Source: Zooshikella ganghwensis DSM 15267
GTDB lineage: Bacteria > Pseudomonadota > Gammaproteobacteria > Pseudomonadales > Zooshikellaceae
DNA length: 64,000 bases
Reading direction: 5' to 3'
Assembly (NCBI RefSeq): GCF_000428585.1
Contig: NZ_AUAF01000001.1
Location: 62,001-126,000 of the forward strand
Shown here piece by piece: positions 29,875-40,332 of the stretch. The notes beneath the pieces were generated by a model. The model worked only from the letters and a program-made list of their open reading frames with translations. It searched no databases and had not been told where the DNA came from. The position numbers were made by a program, and so were the translations under genes. Position 1 is the first letter of the stretch. Each line of letters begins with the position of its first letter.

Positions 29875-30657
29875 CTAAGTAGCCAGCGATAAATTTAAAC
29901 GCACCCTATTGACCAGCTCTACAATAAACGCACCAAACATTCCAAACATAATGGCCAGCAAGCAACCAATGGTAATCAAAAGCATTTTACTTATACCCTT
30001 TGGTTGCAAGCTTTGTGTTGCGGTCTCGATAATCACCCCTCCTTGCAATTCACTTAGCTGGTTTTCCAAAGTGGTAACCTTCATGAGTAACTCCATTGTT
30101 TTAGCCGGTGGTGCATGCCCATCCACTTGCTCCAACGTTTTCTTAGTAGACAACAGCTGTTGTTTAATACTTCTTGAAGCCTGTTCAACAATTTCAGTTT
30201 GTGCAGCATGAATTTTTTCAACAATAATTTTATGAAACTCACTCACTTTATCTTTACCAGCTAAACGGGCCTCACTGGATATCATAATTAAACCGGTATC
30301 TTTAAGCGCCTGGAAAGATACTTTAAAAGGTAAATCTTGAAGTTGATATCGCTGGGTAAACTCACGAGATACTTGTGGATAGTAAACTCTACTTGCTTTC
30401 TGAACGACAGCTTGAGGAGGCTCAATATAGTCACTCCAGCTACGTTTAGCTAATTGGTAAATACTGACAAAGGTATATGCATCAGGCTTAATTAAAGCCA
30501 CCGCTACTGTTACAACAATAATTGTCGCAGTAATGCCACACAACCAACGCCAATGGTTCACCAACACCTTAATAATATCAACTAAAGAAATTTCATCATC
30601 TACTGACGCTAACGGCTGTAATGCATGACTGTTTTTGATAGGTACTTGATTATCCAT
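29875..30657 (-). CDS. Wzz/chain-length-determinant family inner-membrane protein
   Basis: 260-residue protein with the Wzz topology: a short cytoplasmic N-terminus containing DEISLVDIIKVLVNHWRW, a transmembrane helix (about 38-56), a periplasmic region with heptad-like segments (about 140-200) and a second transmembrane helix (about 221-246). Such proteins set polysaccharide chain length in O-antigen or capsule assembly. No polymerase or flippase lies nearby, and the C-terminal proline-glycine motif is only partly evident (QPKGISKM), so its partner system is unknown. It sits alone between trxB and the ATP-grasp operon. Confidence 0.78.
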   Translation of the reverse strand: MDNQVPIKNSHALQPLASVDDEISLVDIIKVLVNHWRWLCGITATIIVVTVAVALIKPDAYTFVSIYQLAKRSWSDYIEPPQAVVQKASRVYYPQVSREFTQRYQLQDLPFKVSFQALKDTGLIMISSEARLAGKDKVSEFHKIIVEKIHAAQTEIVEQASRSIKQQLLSTKKTLEQVDGHAPPAKTMELLMKVTTLENQLSELQGGVIIETATQSLQPKGISKMLLITIGCLLAIMFGMFGAFIVELVNRVRLNLSLAT

Positions 30658-30827
30658 AGCTCTCGCAGTCCTTGCGATGTTTAGTACAAAATGACGTATA
30701 GTACTCTTATTTAATTATCATTATTTTTAAAAGTAGCACATAAAGTCGGCTGCTTTAAAAATACAATAACTTTGTCAACAAATTACCATCCACATCATTT
30801 TTTATTGATCAAAAAAACACCCAAAAC

Positions 30828-30851
30828 AAAAAAAAGCCGGCGTTGCCGGCT
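30828..30851 (-). terminator. Rho-independent terminator of trxB
   Basis: The minus strand reads AGCCGGCAACGCCGGCTTTTTTTT: a GCCGGC/GCCGGC stem with a short loop and a long T-run about 30 nt after the trxB stop. Confidence 0.92.
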
Positions 30852-30881
30852 AAGTCGTTCACATGTAAACTATTTTATTTT

Positions 30882-32213
<1,332 letters not shown>

Positions 32214-32343
32214 CTATACCTAAAACGAAGGCTTTTTAGGGGCGGCCGTCAAGCGATGAAGCCTCCAGTAGCTTATATTAATAAGTGACTGGGGTGAAAA
32301 GCGCCGACAACAAACCCTAAAAATGATTCGTGAAGGGTATATG
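32214..32343 (+). repeat. MITE-like dispersed repeat, copy 1 (full length)
   Basis: About 130 bp. The ends are imperfect inverted repeats: the left CTATACC..ACGAA..TTTTTAGGG (32214-32241) matches the complement of the right CCCTAAAAA..TTCGT..GGGTATA (32315-32341). Inside is a hairpin with CCAGT (32265-32269) pairing with ACTGG (32288-32292) and CTTAT pairing with ATAAG, plus the GGGGCGGCCGTCAA block. The left 84 bp recur inverted at 50651-50733 with about 88% identity. No coding potential. It ends about 55 bp before cysZ. Confidence 0.85.
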
Positions 32344-32399
32344 CTCCACGATATACTACGCAATGACTGTAAAGATTAATCAAAAACCCTTCAGACGCT

Positions 32400-33155
32400 A
32401 TGGCTACTATGCAGCAATCCAATCAATCAACGCACTATTTTTTTGCCGGTTTAAAACTAATTTTTCAGCCGGGGATGCGCCGCTTTGTATTTATCCCGCT
32501 TACTCTTAATATCATCCTTTTTTCCGTGATGATTTATTACTCTATTGGCTTTATTGATTCACAAATCAGCAACTTCATAGCTTGGCTACCCGAATTCTTA
32601 AGTTTTCTTAGTTGGCTTATATGGCCTATAGCCTTAATCCTAATGTGTTTGCTGGTATTTTTTTCATTTTCGTTGATAGCTAATTTTATTGCAGCTCCGT
32701 TTAACGGCTTTTTATCAGAAGCGGTGGAGAAACATACTCGCCAACAACAAGGCCTACCAGTATCAGAAACCCCTCTAGACTGGAAAGAGCTGTCTTTGTT
32801 GATTCCTAGAACATTAAGCCGCGAGCTGCGAAAGCTAGGCTACATTGTCCCTCGCTGGCTATTATTAGTAATACTGACGTTTATTCCTGTCATTAACTTT
32901 ATTGCGCCTATTGTCTGGTTGATATGGGGTGCCTGGATGATGGCGGTTCAATATGCCGATTTTCCTGCCGATAATAACAAAGTGCCATTTCCTGCACTTT
33001 TGAACAAACTAAAACAACGTAAAAGTATGACTTATAGCTTTGGCGGGCTTGTCTATTTAATGACGCTTATCCCCTTTGTCAACTTACTCGTTATTCCTGC
33101 AGCCGTTGCCGGAGGAACAATTCTTTGGGTCAATGAAAAGCTCTACGAGCAATAA
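32400..33155 (+). CDS. cysZ: Sulfate transporter CysZ
   Basis: Inner-membrane protein of 251 residues that supports sulfate uptake for cysteine synthesis. Family features seen: the N-terminal FFAGLKLIFQPGMRRFVFIPL, several hydrophobic segments, IAAPFNGFLSEAVE, ELRKLGYIVPRW and the C-terminal YADFPADNNKVPF region. There is no strong ribosome binding site before ATG 32400, and its promoter region is occupied by the dispersed repeat. Confidence 0.93.
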   Translation: MATMQQSNQSTHYFFAGLKLIFQPGMRRFVFIPLTLNIILFSVMIYYSIGFIDSQISNFIAWLPEFLSFLSWLIWPIALILMCLLVFFSFSLIANFIAAPFNGFLSEAVEKHTRQQQGLPVSETPLDWKELSLLIPRTLSRELRKLGYIVPRWLLLVILTFIPVINFIAPIVWLIWGAWMMAVQYADFPADNNKVPFPALLNKLKQRKSMTYSFGGLVYLMTLIPFVNLLVIPAAVAGGTILWVNEKLYEQ

Positions 33156-33233
33156 TATTAACATCATATTTTTTTCACACCTTCGTCATGGTGAAGATGC
33201 ATAGTCTCTGGTAATTTGACTAGCAGCTTCCCT

Positions 33234-34412
33234 ATGACCCACAAGCCAACCACCATTGCCATTGTCGCTAATACGCCTGTTCTATTTAATCAGGCACATA
33301 ATACGATGCTGCGCCACTTGATTGATGGCATGCTCCATCATGGGTTACAAGTACAACTAATATGCCCACACACTCAAGAAGAAGACCATCGATATCATCC
33401 TGGATTAATCTGTGTAACACCTTCACACATGATGGCATCCAGCAAAAAAAAACTATCACTTTCCCCTATTGCATGGCTTGCTGACTATTGGTCACAAAAC
33501 CCACCAGACGCCGTATATATTTCCTCACCCAGCTTTATGGGCTGGCAGGTAACACGATTAGCTTCTCGGCTAGCCATCCAAACAGTGACAGGTTTTTTTG
33601 ATTTGACAATAACCTCTCACTTTAATTGTGTAAAACATATTGCAAATCATTTGGTTTTGCCTTGGTTTAACGGCAAGAGCAAATATTCACTGGTTAACTC
33701 AATCCATCATGCTCGACAATTTCAATCATTACGCCTGAAGCGTTTAGCCATTCTTAGTCACGGAGTTGACAGCAAACGTTTTGCCCCCTGCTACCGTAGT
33801 ACTGAACTTCGACAACAGTGGCAAGCAGGCCGTCATGATCTAGTTTTTTTATATACAGGTCCATTGGATCAAGCTCATAATGCTGAACTTGCTCTACGCA
33901 CATTTCGCATTATCAAAGATCACTTTCCTAACAAACAGCATAAAATGGTATGTATTGGCAGTGGCAAACAAGCCGAGCATTTAAAGCACCGTTTTCCTGG
34001 CATCACCTATATAAGCCATGTTCCTGCCAGCCAACTGCCAAAAATATATGCGTCTGCCGACATATTACTACAGCCCAATAAACAAGGGTTACTGGGCAAT
34101 ACTGTTATAGAGGCAATGGCAAGTGGTGTTGTTGTCGTTGGATTTAAACGAGGCGCAGTGGCTCAGCATGTACAAAACCATGTATCAGGCCTGTCAATTT
34201 CTTTAAATGGCGGCTGGGTTGATGAAGAAACCTTTATTGATCGGGTATTAGCCCTATGTGACCGACCGGATAAAATCGCCTCTATTAAACGTAATGCCCG
34301 CTATACGGCATTACGTCAGGATTGGCAGTATGTGACACAGCAGTTCATCCATTTGCTGCTCTCACCTGCACCTTATACTTCCAAAACACAAATACAGCCA
34401 TCGCCGCTGTAA
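33234..34412 (+). CDS. GT-B glycosyltransferase, group 1 (GT4-like)
   Basis: Predicted cytoplasmic or membrane-associated glycosyltransferase of about 392 residues. The N-terminal acceptor domain includes PDAVYISSPSFMGWQ; the C-terminal nucleotide-sugar domain has LSHGVDSKRFAP, LVFLYTGPLDQAHN, MVCIGSGKQAEHL, and VIEAMASGVVVVGF with the EAMASG motif typical of GT4. Similar proteins add mannose or glucose to diacylglycerol or glycolipids, but the acceptor cannot be told here. A TTG at 33216 is in frame; neither start has a good ribosome binding site. It lies alone between cysZ and a convergent Yip1 gene. Confidence 0.85.
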   Translation: MTHKPTTIAIVANTPVLFNQAHNTMLRHLIDGMLHHGLQVQLICPHTQEEDHRYHPGLICVTPSHMMASSKKKLSLSPIAWLADYWSQNPPDAVYISSPSFMGWQVTRLASRLAIQTVTGFFDLTITSHFNCVKHIANHLVLPWFNGKSKYSLVNSIHHARQFQSLRLKRLAILSHGVDSKRFAPCYRSTELRQQWQAGRHDLVFLYTGPLDQAHNAELALRTFRIIKDHFPNKQHKMVCIGSGKQAEHLKHRFPGITYISHVPASQLPKIYASADILLQPNKQGLLGNTVIEAMASGVVVVGFKRGAVAQHVQNHVSGLSISLNGGWVDEETFIDRVLALCDRPDKIASIKRNARYTALRQDWQYVTQQFIHLLLSPAPYTSKTQIQPSPL

Positions 34413-34419
34413 GAATGCG

Positions 34420-35022
34420 TTAAAAGCTGTAGACAGGACCAATGCCAATTCCCCAAAAAATAGCAGTAACTACTTTCATTGATACCAACAAGACAAGGCC
34501 CACACACACCACTGATGTAGAAAACAAGAAGCCTCGCTCTGGCGGTATTTCCATCACCCTGGGAATACCTATGTATAATAAATATGCAGTATACCCAATG
34601 GCGATAATTATCGCGGTCATTGTAATTGGAATCGAAGGATAAATACCGACAATACCCACTAAATAAAGTGGTGTACCAACATAAGCTGTAAAAATAATAC
34701 ACTTTATTAAGCTAGGATCAGTACCATAGGTTTTTGCCATCCAGTGAATAAAGGCCCCCATAATAAAAACCGCAACAATAATCGCTAGATAAGACATTAA
34801 AGACATCAACAAAGCGCTACCCGCTGTTAATTTAGCAGAGTCCAACTCACCAATAGACCAACCTGTCCAGGTTGCGCCAACATACGAGCTAATCGCTGGT
34901 ACAGCAGCCAAAATTAACACATGAGACAAATAGCGGTGTTTGTTTACCAGTGTTTCCTTGCGAATATCCACCCATTCTTCACGGGGATGTGTGAATAAAC
35001 CCCAAACATGATTAAGTACCAT
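34420..35022 (-). CDS. Yip1-domain integral membrane protein
   Basis: 200-residue protein with about five hydrophobic segments. The N-terminal FTHPREEWVDIRKE and the IGIPRVMEIPPERGF block are seen in bacterial Yip1-family proteins. Function unknown. GGGAGAG 8 nt upstream supports ATG 35022. It ends 7 nt from the convergent glycosyltransferase. Confidence 0.85.
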   Translation of the reverse strand: MVLNHVWGLFTHPREEWVDIRKETLVNKHRYLSHVLILAAVPAISSYVGATWTGWSIGELDSAKLTAGSALLMSLMSYLAIIVAVFIMGAFIHWMAKTYGTDPSLIKCIIFTAYVGTPLYLVGIVGIYPSIPITMTAIIIAIGYTAYLLYIGIPRVMEIPPERGFLFSTSVVCVGLVLLVSMKVVTAIFWGIGIGPVYSF

Positions 35023-35294
35023 CGCAAATCTCTCCCTTACATTTGCTTAATCTATAGCACTAAAGGTGTAACTTTAGCTTTTCAAGTTATACAAGATGCT
35101 ATGCCTTTAGCACCTTGTGATAAAACACAATTCACTACCACCTAAACATATAACCTAATAATAAATAACGTTTTATCAAAGTTTTCTATAGCAAACCGAA
35201 ACTTACGAATTTTTCTTAATGCTAATTTTGTATTAAAAAACCATGAAAACTTATACAAATATCAACTATTGTAAAAGGTATAAGGAGGTGCGCT

Positions 35295-35834
35295 ATGAGA
35301 CAGCTTCATATCCTTACCAACAACATTAAAACCGTCAATCAACTTACCCAACAACTTTACAAGTCAGGAGTAAAAGAGAATAACATCCATGTTGTCCATA
35401 AAGATCACTCCCTTATCCAGTTTCACGGACTTAATGACAGTAGTTTTTGGCAAGAGCTGGATATTATTCACTGTGGCCAACGCGGCCTACTGATAGGCTT
35501 GCTAGTAGGACTCACTGCAGGTAATGGGCTGCTATTGTTTTTCCCTGAAGCCAGTGAGCATCTAGCCCTAATCATCTTTGTTATCGGGCTTTTAACCGCA
35601 TTTTCCACTTGGGTTGGAGGTATGATAGGCGCTGCACATGACAATTATCGAATAGCGCCTTACCACCACCATTTGAAAAAAGGGAGCTTTTTACTGCTAG
35701 TTGATATTGAGCCTAACCAATTAGTAACTGTTAAACAAATAGTGCAACAACAGCATAATGCTCAATATGTAGGTTCTACCTCTACTATCAGCAACCCTTT
35801 TAATGGTGGCGAACTAGTCCGTCATGACTTTTAA
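35295..35834 (+). CDS. Uncharacterised two-helix membrane protein
   Basis: 179 residues following a near-perfect TAAGGAGGTG ribosome binding site, so it is very likely expressed. The N-terminal 60 residues look like a small alpha/beta domain (HILTNNIKTVNQLTQQLYKSG, IHVVHKDH), two glycine-rich transmembrane helices follow (about 64-83 and 89-112), and a C-terminal soluble segment contains YHHHLKKGSFLLLVDIEP. The layout recalls small stress-related membrane proteins such as DUF1269-type proteins, but I do not recognise the family with certainty. It has no operon partner. Confidence 0.8.
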   Translation: MRQLHILTNNIKTVNQLTQQLYKSGVKENNIHVVHKDHSLIQFHGLNDSSFWQELDIIHCGQRGLLIGLLVGLTAGNGLLLFFPEASEHLALIIFVIGLLTAFSTWVGGMIGAAHDNYRIAPYHHHLKKGSFLLLVDIEPNQLVTVKQIVQQQHNAQYVGSTSTISNPFNGGELVRHDF

Positions 35835-35923
35835 AAGGGCTTTTACTTACAAAAAGACACTAATGACCAATATATGGCCTAAGGCCCTTATAGAACATGT
35901 TCTACTTTGACAGTTAAAAAGCC

Positions 35924-38419
35924 TTACGGGCTATTTGTCAACAGCTTCATTGGTGAGGCTATAGTCACTTGACGTGTGGTTAGCCAACCTATAGCACCAA
36001 TTAAGCATGTACCACTAATAGGTAATACAAACCAATACAACAGATGAAAGCTAAAATCTAAATTAAAGACTTGCTCGTATAAAAACCAAGTAGTTAATTC
36101 AAGTCCAACTACCGCCAAAGTACCAGCCAATGCACCTAGCAAGGCAAATTCTGTAATAATTGTGCGTCGAATACGGGCTGTCTCTGCGCCTAATGCTCGA
36201 AGAATAACCGCTTCTTGAAGCCGTTCATCACGACTTGACGCAATCGCAGCGGCTAACACCGCCAGCGCAGCCGCCAACACAAACCCCAGTACACACTCAA
36301 TGGCTAGCGTTACTTGCGTTAAAATCTGCCGAACCTGTCGTATGACTAAATCAATATCCAATAGCGTCACACTAGGAAATTGCTTAATCAAGTCAATAAT
36401 AAAGTGCTCTTGCCCGGGTGGCAGATAAAAACTCAATAAATTAGTTGCAGCATATTCATCCAATACTTTTTTAGGAAAAATAAAATAAAAGTTCGGCTTA
36501 AATGATTCCCAGTTAACTTCACGAATGCTGGTCACTTTTACCGTGAATGTCTGCCCTGTGATATTAAACAGCAATTGATCACCAAGCTTTATGCCTAATT
36601 TTTTAGCCAGCTGCGACTCAATGGAAACTTCTTCTGAACTTACCTCCTTCGTCCACCACTGTCCTGCAACTAGTTTATTATCTGCCGGTAACTCATCTGA
36701 CCATGTAAAATTAAGTTCACGTCGAAGGGCGTTATTATCTTGTGCTTCTTTCGTCACAGCTTGTTTGATAGGCACTTGATTAAGTTCTTGCAATCTTCCC
36801 CGGATAATGGGGTAAACAGCTGAGCGACTGACGTTCCCCTGAGTTAATTGCTGTAATAGCTCAGGGACCTGATCAGACATTATATTCATTGCAAAGTAGT
36901 TTGGTGTTTCAACAGGAAGTTGCTTCTGCCAATCGCTCAACAAATCAGTTCGTAACAAGAATATGAGCGCCATTACCATCAGAGTTAAACCCAACGCAAG
37001 CACTTGCCCCACTACAAACCTCAGATGTCGTAACAAACGACGGCTGGCAAAGCGTAATAACAGTGGTAATTTTTCACGTTGCAAACGCTTGAGCAGAAGC
37101 CTGATCAACGCCAGTAATACCATGCTCAGTACTAATCCAGAACCTAACATAGCTACTAAAATGACTATGGCCAAAACCCAGTCCAGAGTGATCCACCACA
37201 TCAAAAGGCCTAATGTGAGTACTGCAACGCCATACCACAACTGACTTCGAATTGACGGTGGCAATAAATCTCTTCGTAGCACACGCAAGGGAGGAACCTG
37301 CTTTAGCTGCAATAAGCTGGGTAACGCAAAACCTAGCATAACGCCTAAACCAGCAAGCAAACCAATACCCCATGGCTGCCAGCCTACAGGGGGAAGTGAT
37401 GGAGGCAGCAATTCCCCTAAAATTAAAATAACGCCATGATGTATTGCTAACCCTAAAATTGAGCCAATAAGCCAAGTCCCACAGACCAAGCACACCAGTT
37501 GTAGCATATGTAACTGCAACACAGCAGCCTGGGTGTACCCTACAGCGCGCATAATCGCAACCGCATCATAGTGTCGCTGTGCATAACGTTGCACACCAAC
37601 CGCAATGGAAACCCCCGCAAGCGCTAATGCAATCAGGCCAGCCAGCCTTAAATATCGCTCTGCTCGTTCTAAAGCATTACTTAATGCTGGTCGATTGGCC
37701 TTAACATCCAACAAGCGCTGACTGGGCTGTAATTTGGATGTAAGTCGTGTTTTTAGTTGCTCAATAGACTCTGGTAAGCCACTAAACAAATAAAAGTAAG
37801 CTACTCGACTCCCTGGTTGAATGACTTTCGTTGCAGTCAGCGACTTGAGATTAAGCAAGACTCGAGGAGACAATGTATAAAAGTCACCACTTCTATCTGA
37901 CTCATAAGTGAGTACCTGGGTCACTTTAAAGTTTGCATCTCCTATCGTTAACCTCTCTCCAAGCTTAATATTGAGCAAACCAAACAGCCGTGGCTCAAGC
38001 CATACCTCTCCTTCTGCAGGGACTGCCTGAGTTTTTTGACCAGACCCATAAACCTGCTGTCCAATCCTTAACTCACCGCGCAGAGGATACCCCTCACTCA
38101 CAGCTTTTATAGCCGCCAGCTGAAAATTGTTATTGGCAACGACCACACTTGGAAAAGTGACTGTCTCAGCTTGCTTTAGGGGCAAACTCTTCGCCTCAGC
38201 CAATAGTGAATCTTGCGCAGGATAAGAACTGCGTAACACCAAGTCAGCCCCAAGCAACTCAGTGGCCTGGCGACTCATGACTTTTTCCAAGCGCTCCGTA
38301 ATGCTGTTTATGGCAACTACTGTGGCAATAGCCACTAATAATGCGGCAATAATGACATTAAGCTCACCTGAACGAATATCACGCATTAACAGACGTATAC
38401 TTAGCAGTACTCGTTTCAT
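35924..38419 (-). CDS. ybbP: FtsX-like ABC transporter permease (YbbP type)
   Basis: 831-residue inner-membrane permease with the duplicated FtsX/MacB arrangement: an N-terminal helix, a large periplasmic domain, then a block of helices (about 250-480), a second periplasmic domain and a final helix triplet containing ALGAETARIRRTIITEFALLGALAG. It forms a transporter with the adjacent ATPase; the substrate is unknown, with lipoprotein-, lipid- or peptide-related roles suggested by the family. ATG 38419 overlaps the ATPase stop as ATGA. The frame to 38467 lies inside the ATPase gene. Confidence 0.9.
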   Translation of the reverse strand: MKRVLLSIRLLMRDIRSGELNVIIAALLVAIATVVAINSITERLEKVMSRQATELLGADLVLRSSYPAQDSLLAEAKSLPLKQAETVTFPSVVVANNNFQLAAIKAVSEGYPLRGELRIGQQVYGSGQKTQAVPAEGEVWLEPRLFGLLNIKLGERLTIGDANFKVTQVLTYESDRSGDFYTLSPRVLLNLKSLTATKVIQPGSRVAYFYLFSGLPESIEQLKTRLTSKLQPSQRLLDVKANRPALSNALERAERYLRLAGLIALALAGVSIAVGVQRYAQRHYDAVAIMRAVGYTQAAVLQLHMLQLVCLVCGTWLIGSILGLAIHHGVILILGELLPPSLPPVGWQPWGIGLLAGLGVMLGFALPSLLQLKQVPPLRVLRRDLLPPSIRSQLWYGVAVLTLGLLMWWITLDWVLAIVILVAMLGSGLVLSMVLLALIRLLLKRLQREKLPLLLRFASRRLLRHLRFVVGQVLALGLTLMVMALIFLLRTDLLSDWQKQLPVETPNYFAMNIMSDQVPELLQQLTQGNVSRSAVYPIIRGRLQELNQVPIKQAVTKEAQDNNALRRELNFTWSDELPADNKLVAGQWWTKEVSSEEVSIESQLAKKLGIKLGDQLLFNITGQTFTVKVTSIREVNWESFKPNFYFIFPKKVLDEYAATNLLSFYLPPGQEHFIIDLIKQFPSVTLLDIDLVIRQVRQILTQVTLAIECVLGFVLAAALAVLAAAIASSRDERLQEAVILRALGAETARIRRTIITEFALLGALAGTLAVVGLELTTWFLYEQVFNLDFSFHLLYWFVLPISGTCLIGAIGWLTTRQVTIASPMKLLTNSP

Positions 38420-39096
38420 GATGCAGCTACCAACTGTCCAGCATCTATGTGAAGTTGTCTTTGACAAGCACTGGCTAGCTGCATGTCATGGGTTACCAAA
38501 ATAAGTGTCGTATTTTCCTCTTCATTCAGCTGAAACAATAATTCAATAATACGCTCACCCGTATGCGTATCTAAGTTCCCGGTTGGCTCATCCGCAAATA
38601 AAATAGGAGGACGATTGACGAAGGCTCGGGCAATAGCAACGCGCTGCTGCTCACCGCCAGAAAGCTGCTTGGGATAGTGCTGCAAACGGTGGTCTAACCC
38701 TACACGCACCATAAGAGATTTAGCTTCCGTTTCAGGGGCAGGATGTCCAGCAAGCTCCAAAGGCAACATAACATTTTCCAGTGCTGTCAGCGCAGGAATT
38801 AAGTGAAATGACTGAAAGACAAAACCTACCTTTTCACCACGAAGCTTGGCTCGCTCATCTTCACCAAGAGAGCTAATGACTTCACCATTCAACATGACGT
38901 CGCCCTGGCTGGGTGTATCCAGACCAGCTAATAAACCTAACAAGGTCGACTTGCCAGAACCTGAGGCGCCAACAACAGCGACAGATTCCCCCTGCTTGAT
39001 CTCAAAGCTAATACCCTCCAATATAGTGAGGACTCCATCGGGGGTTGTAACATGCTTACCGATATTTTTCGCCGCTACAGCACTGGGTATCGACAT
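38416..39096 (-). CDS. ybbA: ABC transporter ATP-binding protein (YbbA, LolD-like)
   Basis: 226-residue nucleotide-binding subunit. Walker A is [17 protein letters not shown], the signature is [15 protein letters not shown], and Walker B is [14 protein letters not shown], followed by the TLILVTHD switch. AAGGAA lies 5 nt from ATG 39096. It is cotranslated with the ybbP permease. The start codon overlaps that of divergent tesA inside one CATG. Confidence 0.94.
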   Translation of the reverse strand: MSIPSAVAAKNIGKHVTTPDGVLTILEGISFEIKQGESVAVVGASGSGKSTLLGLLAGLDTPSQGDVMLNGEVISSLGEDERAKLRGEKVGFVFQSFHLIPALTALENVMLPLELAGHPAPETEAKSLMVRVGLDHRLQHYPKQLSGGEQQRVAIARAFVNRPPILFADEPTGNLDTHTGERIIELLFQLNEEENTTLILVTHDMQLASACQRQLHIDAGQLVAAS

Positions 39097-39760
39097 GGAA
39101 TTCCTTCTTTCGTATTGGCAACAGACAGTTCGAGTTATTCTGATGACTTTGACACTCAGCTTAACGCAAAATGTATTCGCTAAAACCCTTTTAGTCGTAG
39201 GTGATAGCCTGAGTGCTGGTTATGGTTTAGATCCAGCCGCTGGCTGGGTCAACCAACTGGCAGAACGACTTAAAGCTCACGATATTCCTTTATCAGTAGC
39301 TAATATAAGCATTAGCGGAGAAACATCCGCTGGCGCATTACGCCGCCTACCCTCTGCACTTGCTAAATATACGCCAACTATCGTACTGATTGAACTCGGA
39401 GCTAATGATGGCCTACAAGGGCTTCCTTTAAAGCTTCTTAAGCAAAACCTTCGACAAATGATTCTGCTCTGTAAACAGCAAGGTGCCTTACCAGTACTCT
39501 TCACGATGCATATCCCACCCAACTACGGCAAGCCCTATACATCAGCATTTAGCCAACTTTTTTCCACCCTCAGCCAAGAACAAAACATTCCATTAATGCC
39601 TTTCTTTCTAGAAGGTGTTGCAGGAAATCCAGAGTTTATCCAGGCTGATGGTTTGCACCCCAACCAGGCAGCTCAGCCTATTATTTTGAAAAATGTATGG
39701 ACTGTACTGGCCCCAATGATTAAACAACAGTTAACGATTGAAGAGAGCGCCACTCAATAA
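39095..39760 (+). CDS. tesA: Periplasmic SGNH esterase TesA (acyl-CoA thioesterase I / lysophospholipase L1)
   Basis: 221-residue SGNH/GDSL hydrolase. A signal peptide of about 29 residues ends near NVFA. Block I GDSLSAG carries the nucleophile Ser38; block III is ELGANDGLQG; block V is DGLHPN with the catalytic Asp and His. Multifunctional thioesterase, protease and lysophospholipase in E. coli. Start ATG 39095 is the only in-frame codon giving a proper signal peptide. The divergent ybbA-ybbP neighbours are conserved. Confidence 0.93.
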   Translation: MEFLLSYWQQTVRVILMTLTLSLTQNVFAKTLLVVGDSLSAGYGLDPAAGWVNQLAERLKAHDIPLSVANISISGETSAGALRRLPSALAKYTPTIVLIELGANDGLQGLPLKLLKQNLRQMILLCKQQGALPVLFTMHIPPNYGKPYTSAFSQLFSTLSQEQNIPLMPFFLEGVAGNPEFIQADGLHPNQAAQPIILKNVWTVLAPMIKQQLTIEESATQ

Positions 39761-40332
39761 TGAAATACCTACAGCCTGTTTTATAAACAGCTGAATGGCA
39801 AACGTATTCAGCTATCACTTTCCTCTTTAATTTAAGAGAGTATTTAAGTGCAACCTGTTCAAGGTTTACCAGAACAGAAAACTTACGAAAAGTGTGTTTA
39901 ATTGTAGTAATTTTAACAAGTTTACATAACTGAAAAGTTTATAAAGCAAGTGAATCATTTTCCAAAACATACTGCTAATTCAATCTGTTCAACAACCTCC
40001 CACTCAGATCAATTAATACGTGTTTTTCCGTAGCTTTACGTATACCCGATATTGTTTTTCCGGTTACACTTCCCTGCATAATCGCTACAAGTCCATAATC
40101 ATCCGTCATCAACCCTCATTCAGCACTATACTGACTTGGGGTAAATTGATCCGGGCGATCAAACAATAGCGTCTCACATCACGCTTTTATAGGTAAGCAC
40201 ACCAGTAAGCTTCCAGACTTGTGTGAATGATTGTCTCCAGCAGCCCTCAGCCTCTGACACCCGCAGACATAGGTGACCTAGTCAGTGTGTAAGGCCTGTC
40301 AAACTCTAGCTTTAGCAGTTGTGAAGGTAACT
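39761..40332. other. Intergenic region upstream of ackA
   Basis: About 570 AT-rich bases with no supported gene. It contains the TTGATC/GATCAA palindrome listed next and should contain the ackA-pta promoter. A TATACT near 40123-40128 is a possible -10 element, without a good -35. The size suggests complex regulation or a decayed gene, but I found no recognisable remnant. Confidence 0.4.
40146..40162. promoter_or_regulatory. Palindrome TTGATC-N5-GATCAA upstream of ackA
   Basis: A perfect 6-bp inverted repeat around CGGGC, about 170 bp before the ackA start. The half-sites resemble FNR/Anr half-sites, but the spacing between TTGAT and ATCAA is 7 instead of 4, so it is not a standard site. It may bind another dimeric regulator. 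Confidence 0.3.

Noticed and set aside
40146-40162. FNR/Anr binding site upstream of ackA
   Set aside because: TTGAT and ATCAA are separated by 7 bases instead of 4; kept only as an unexplained palindrome.
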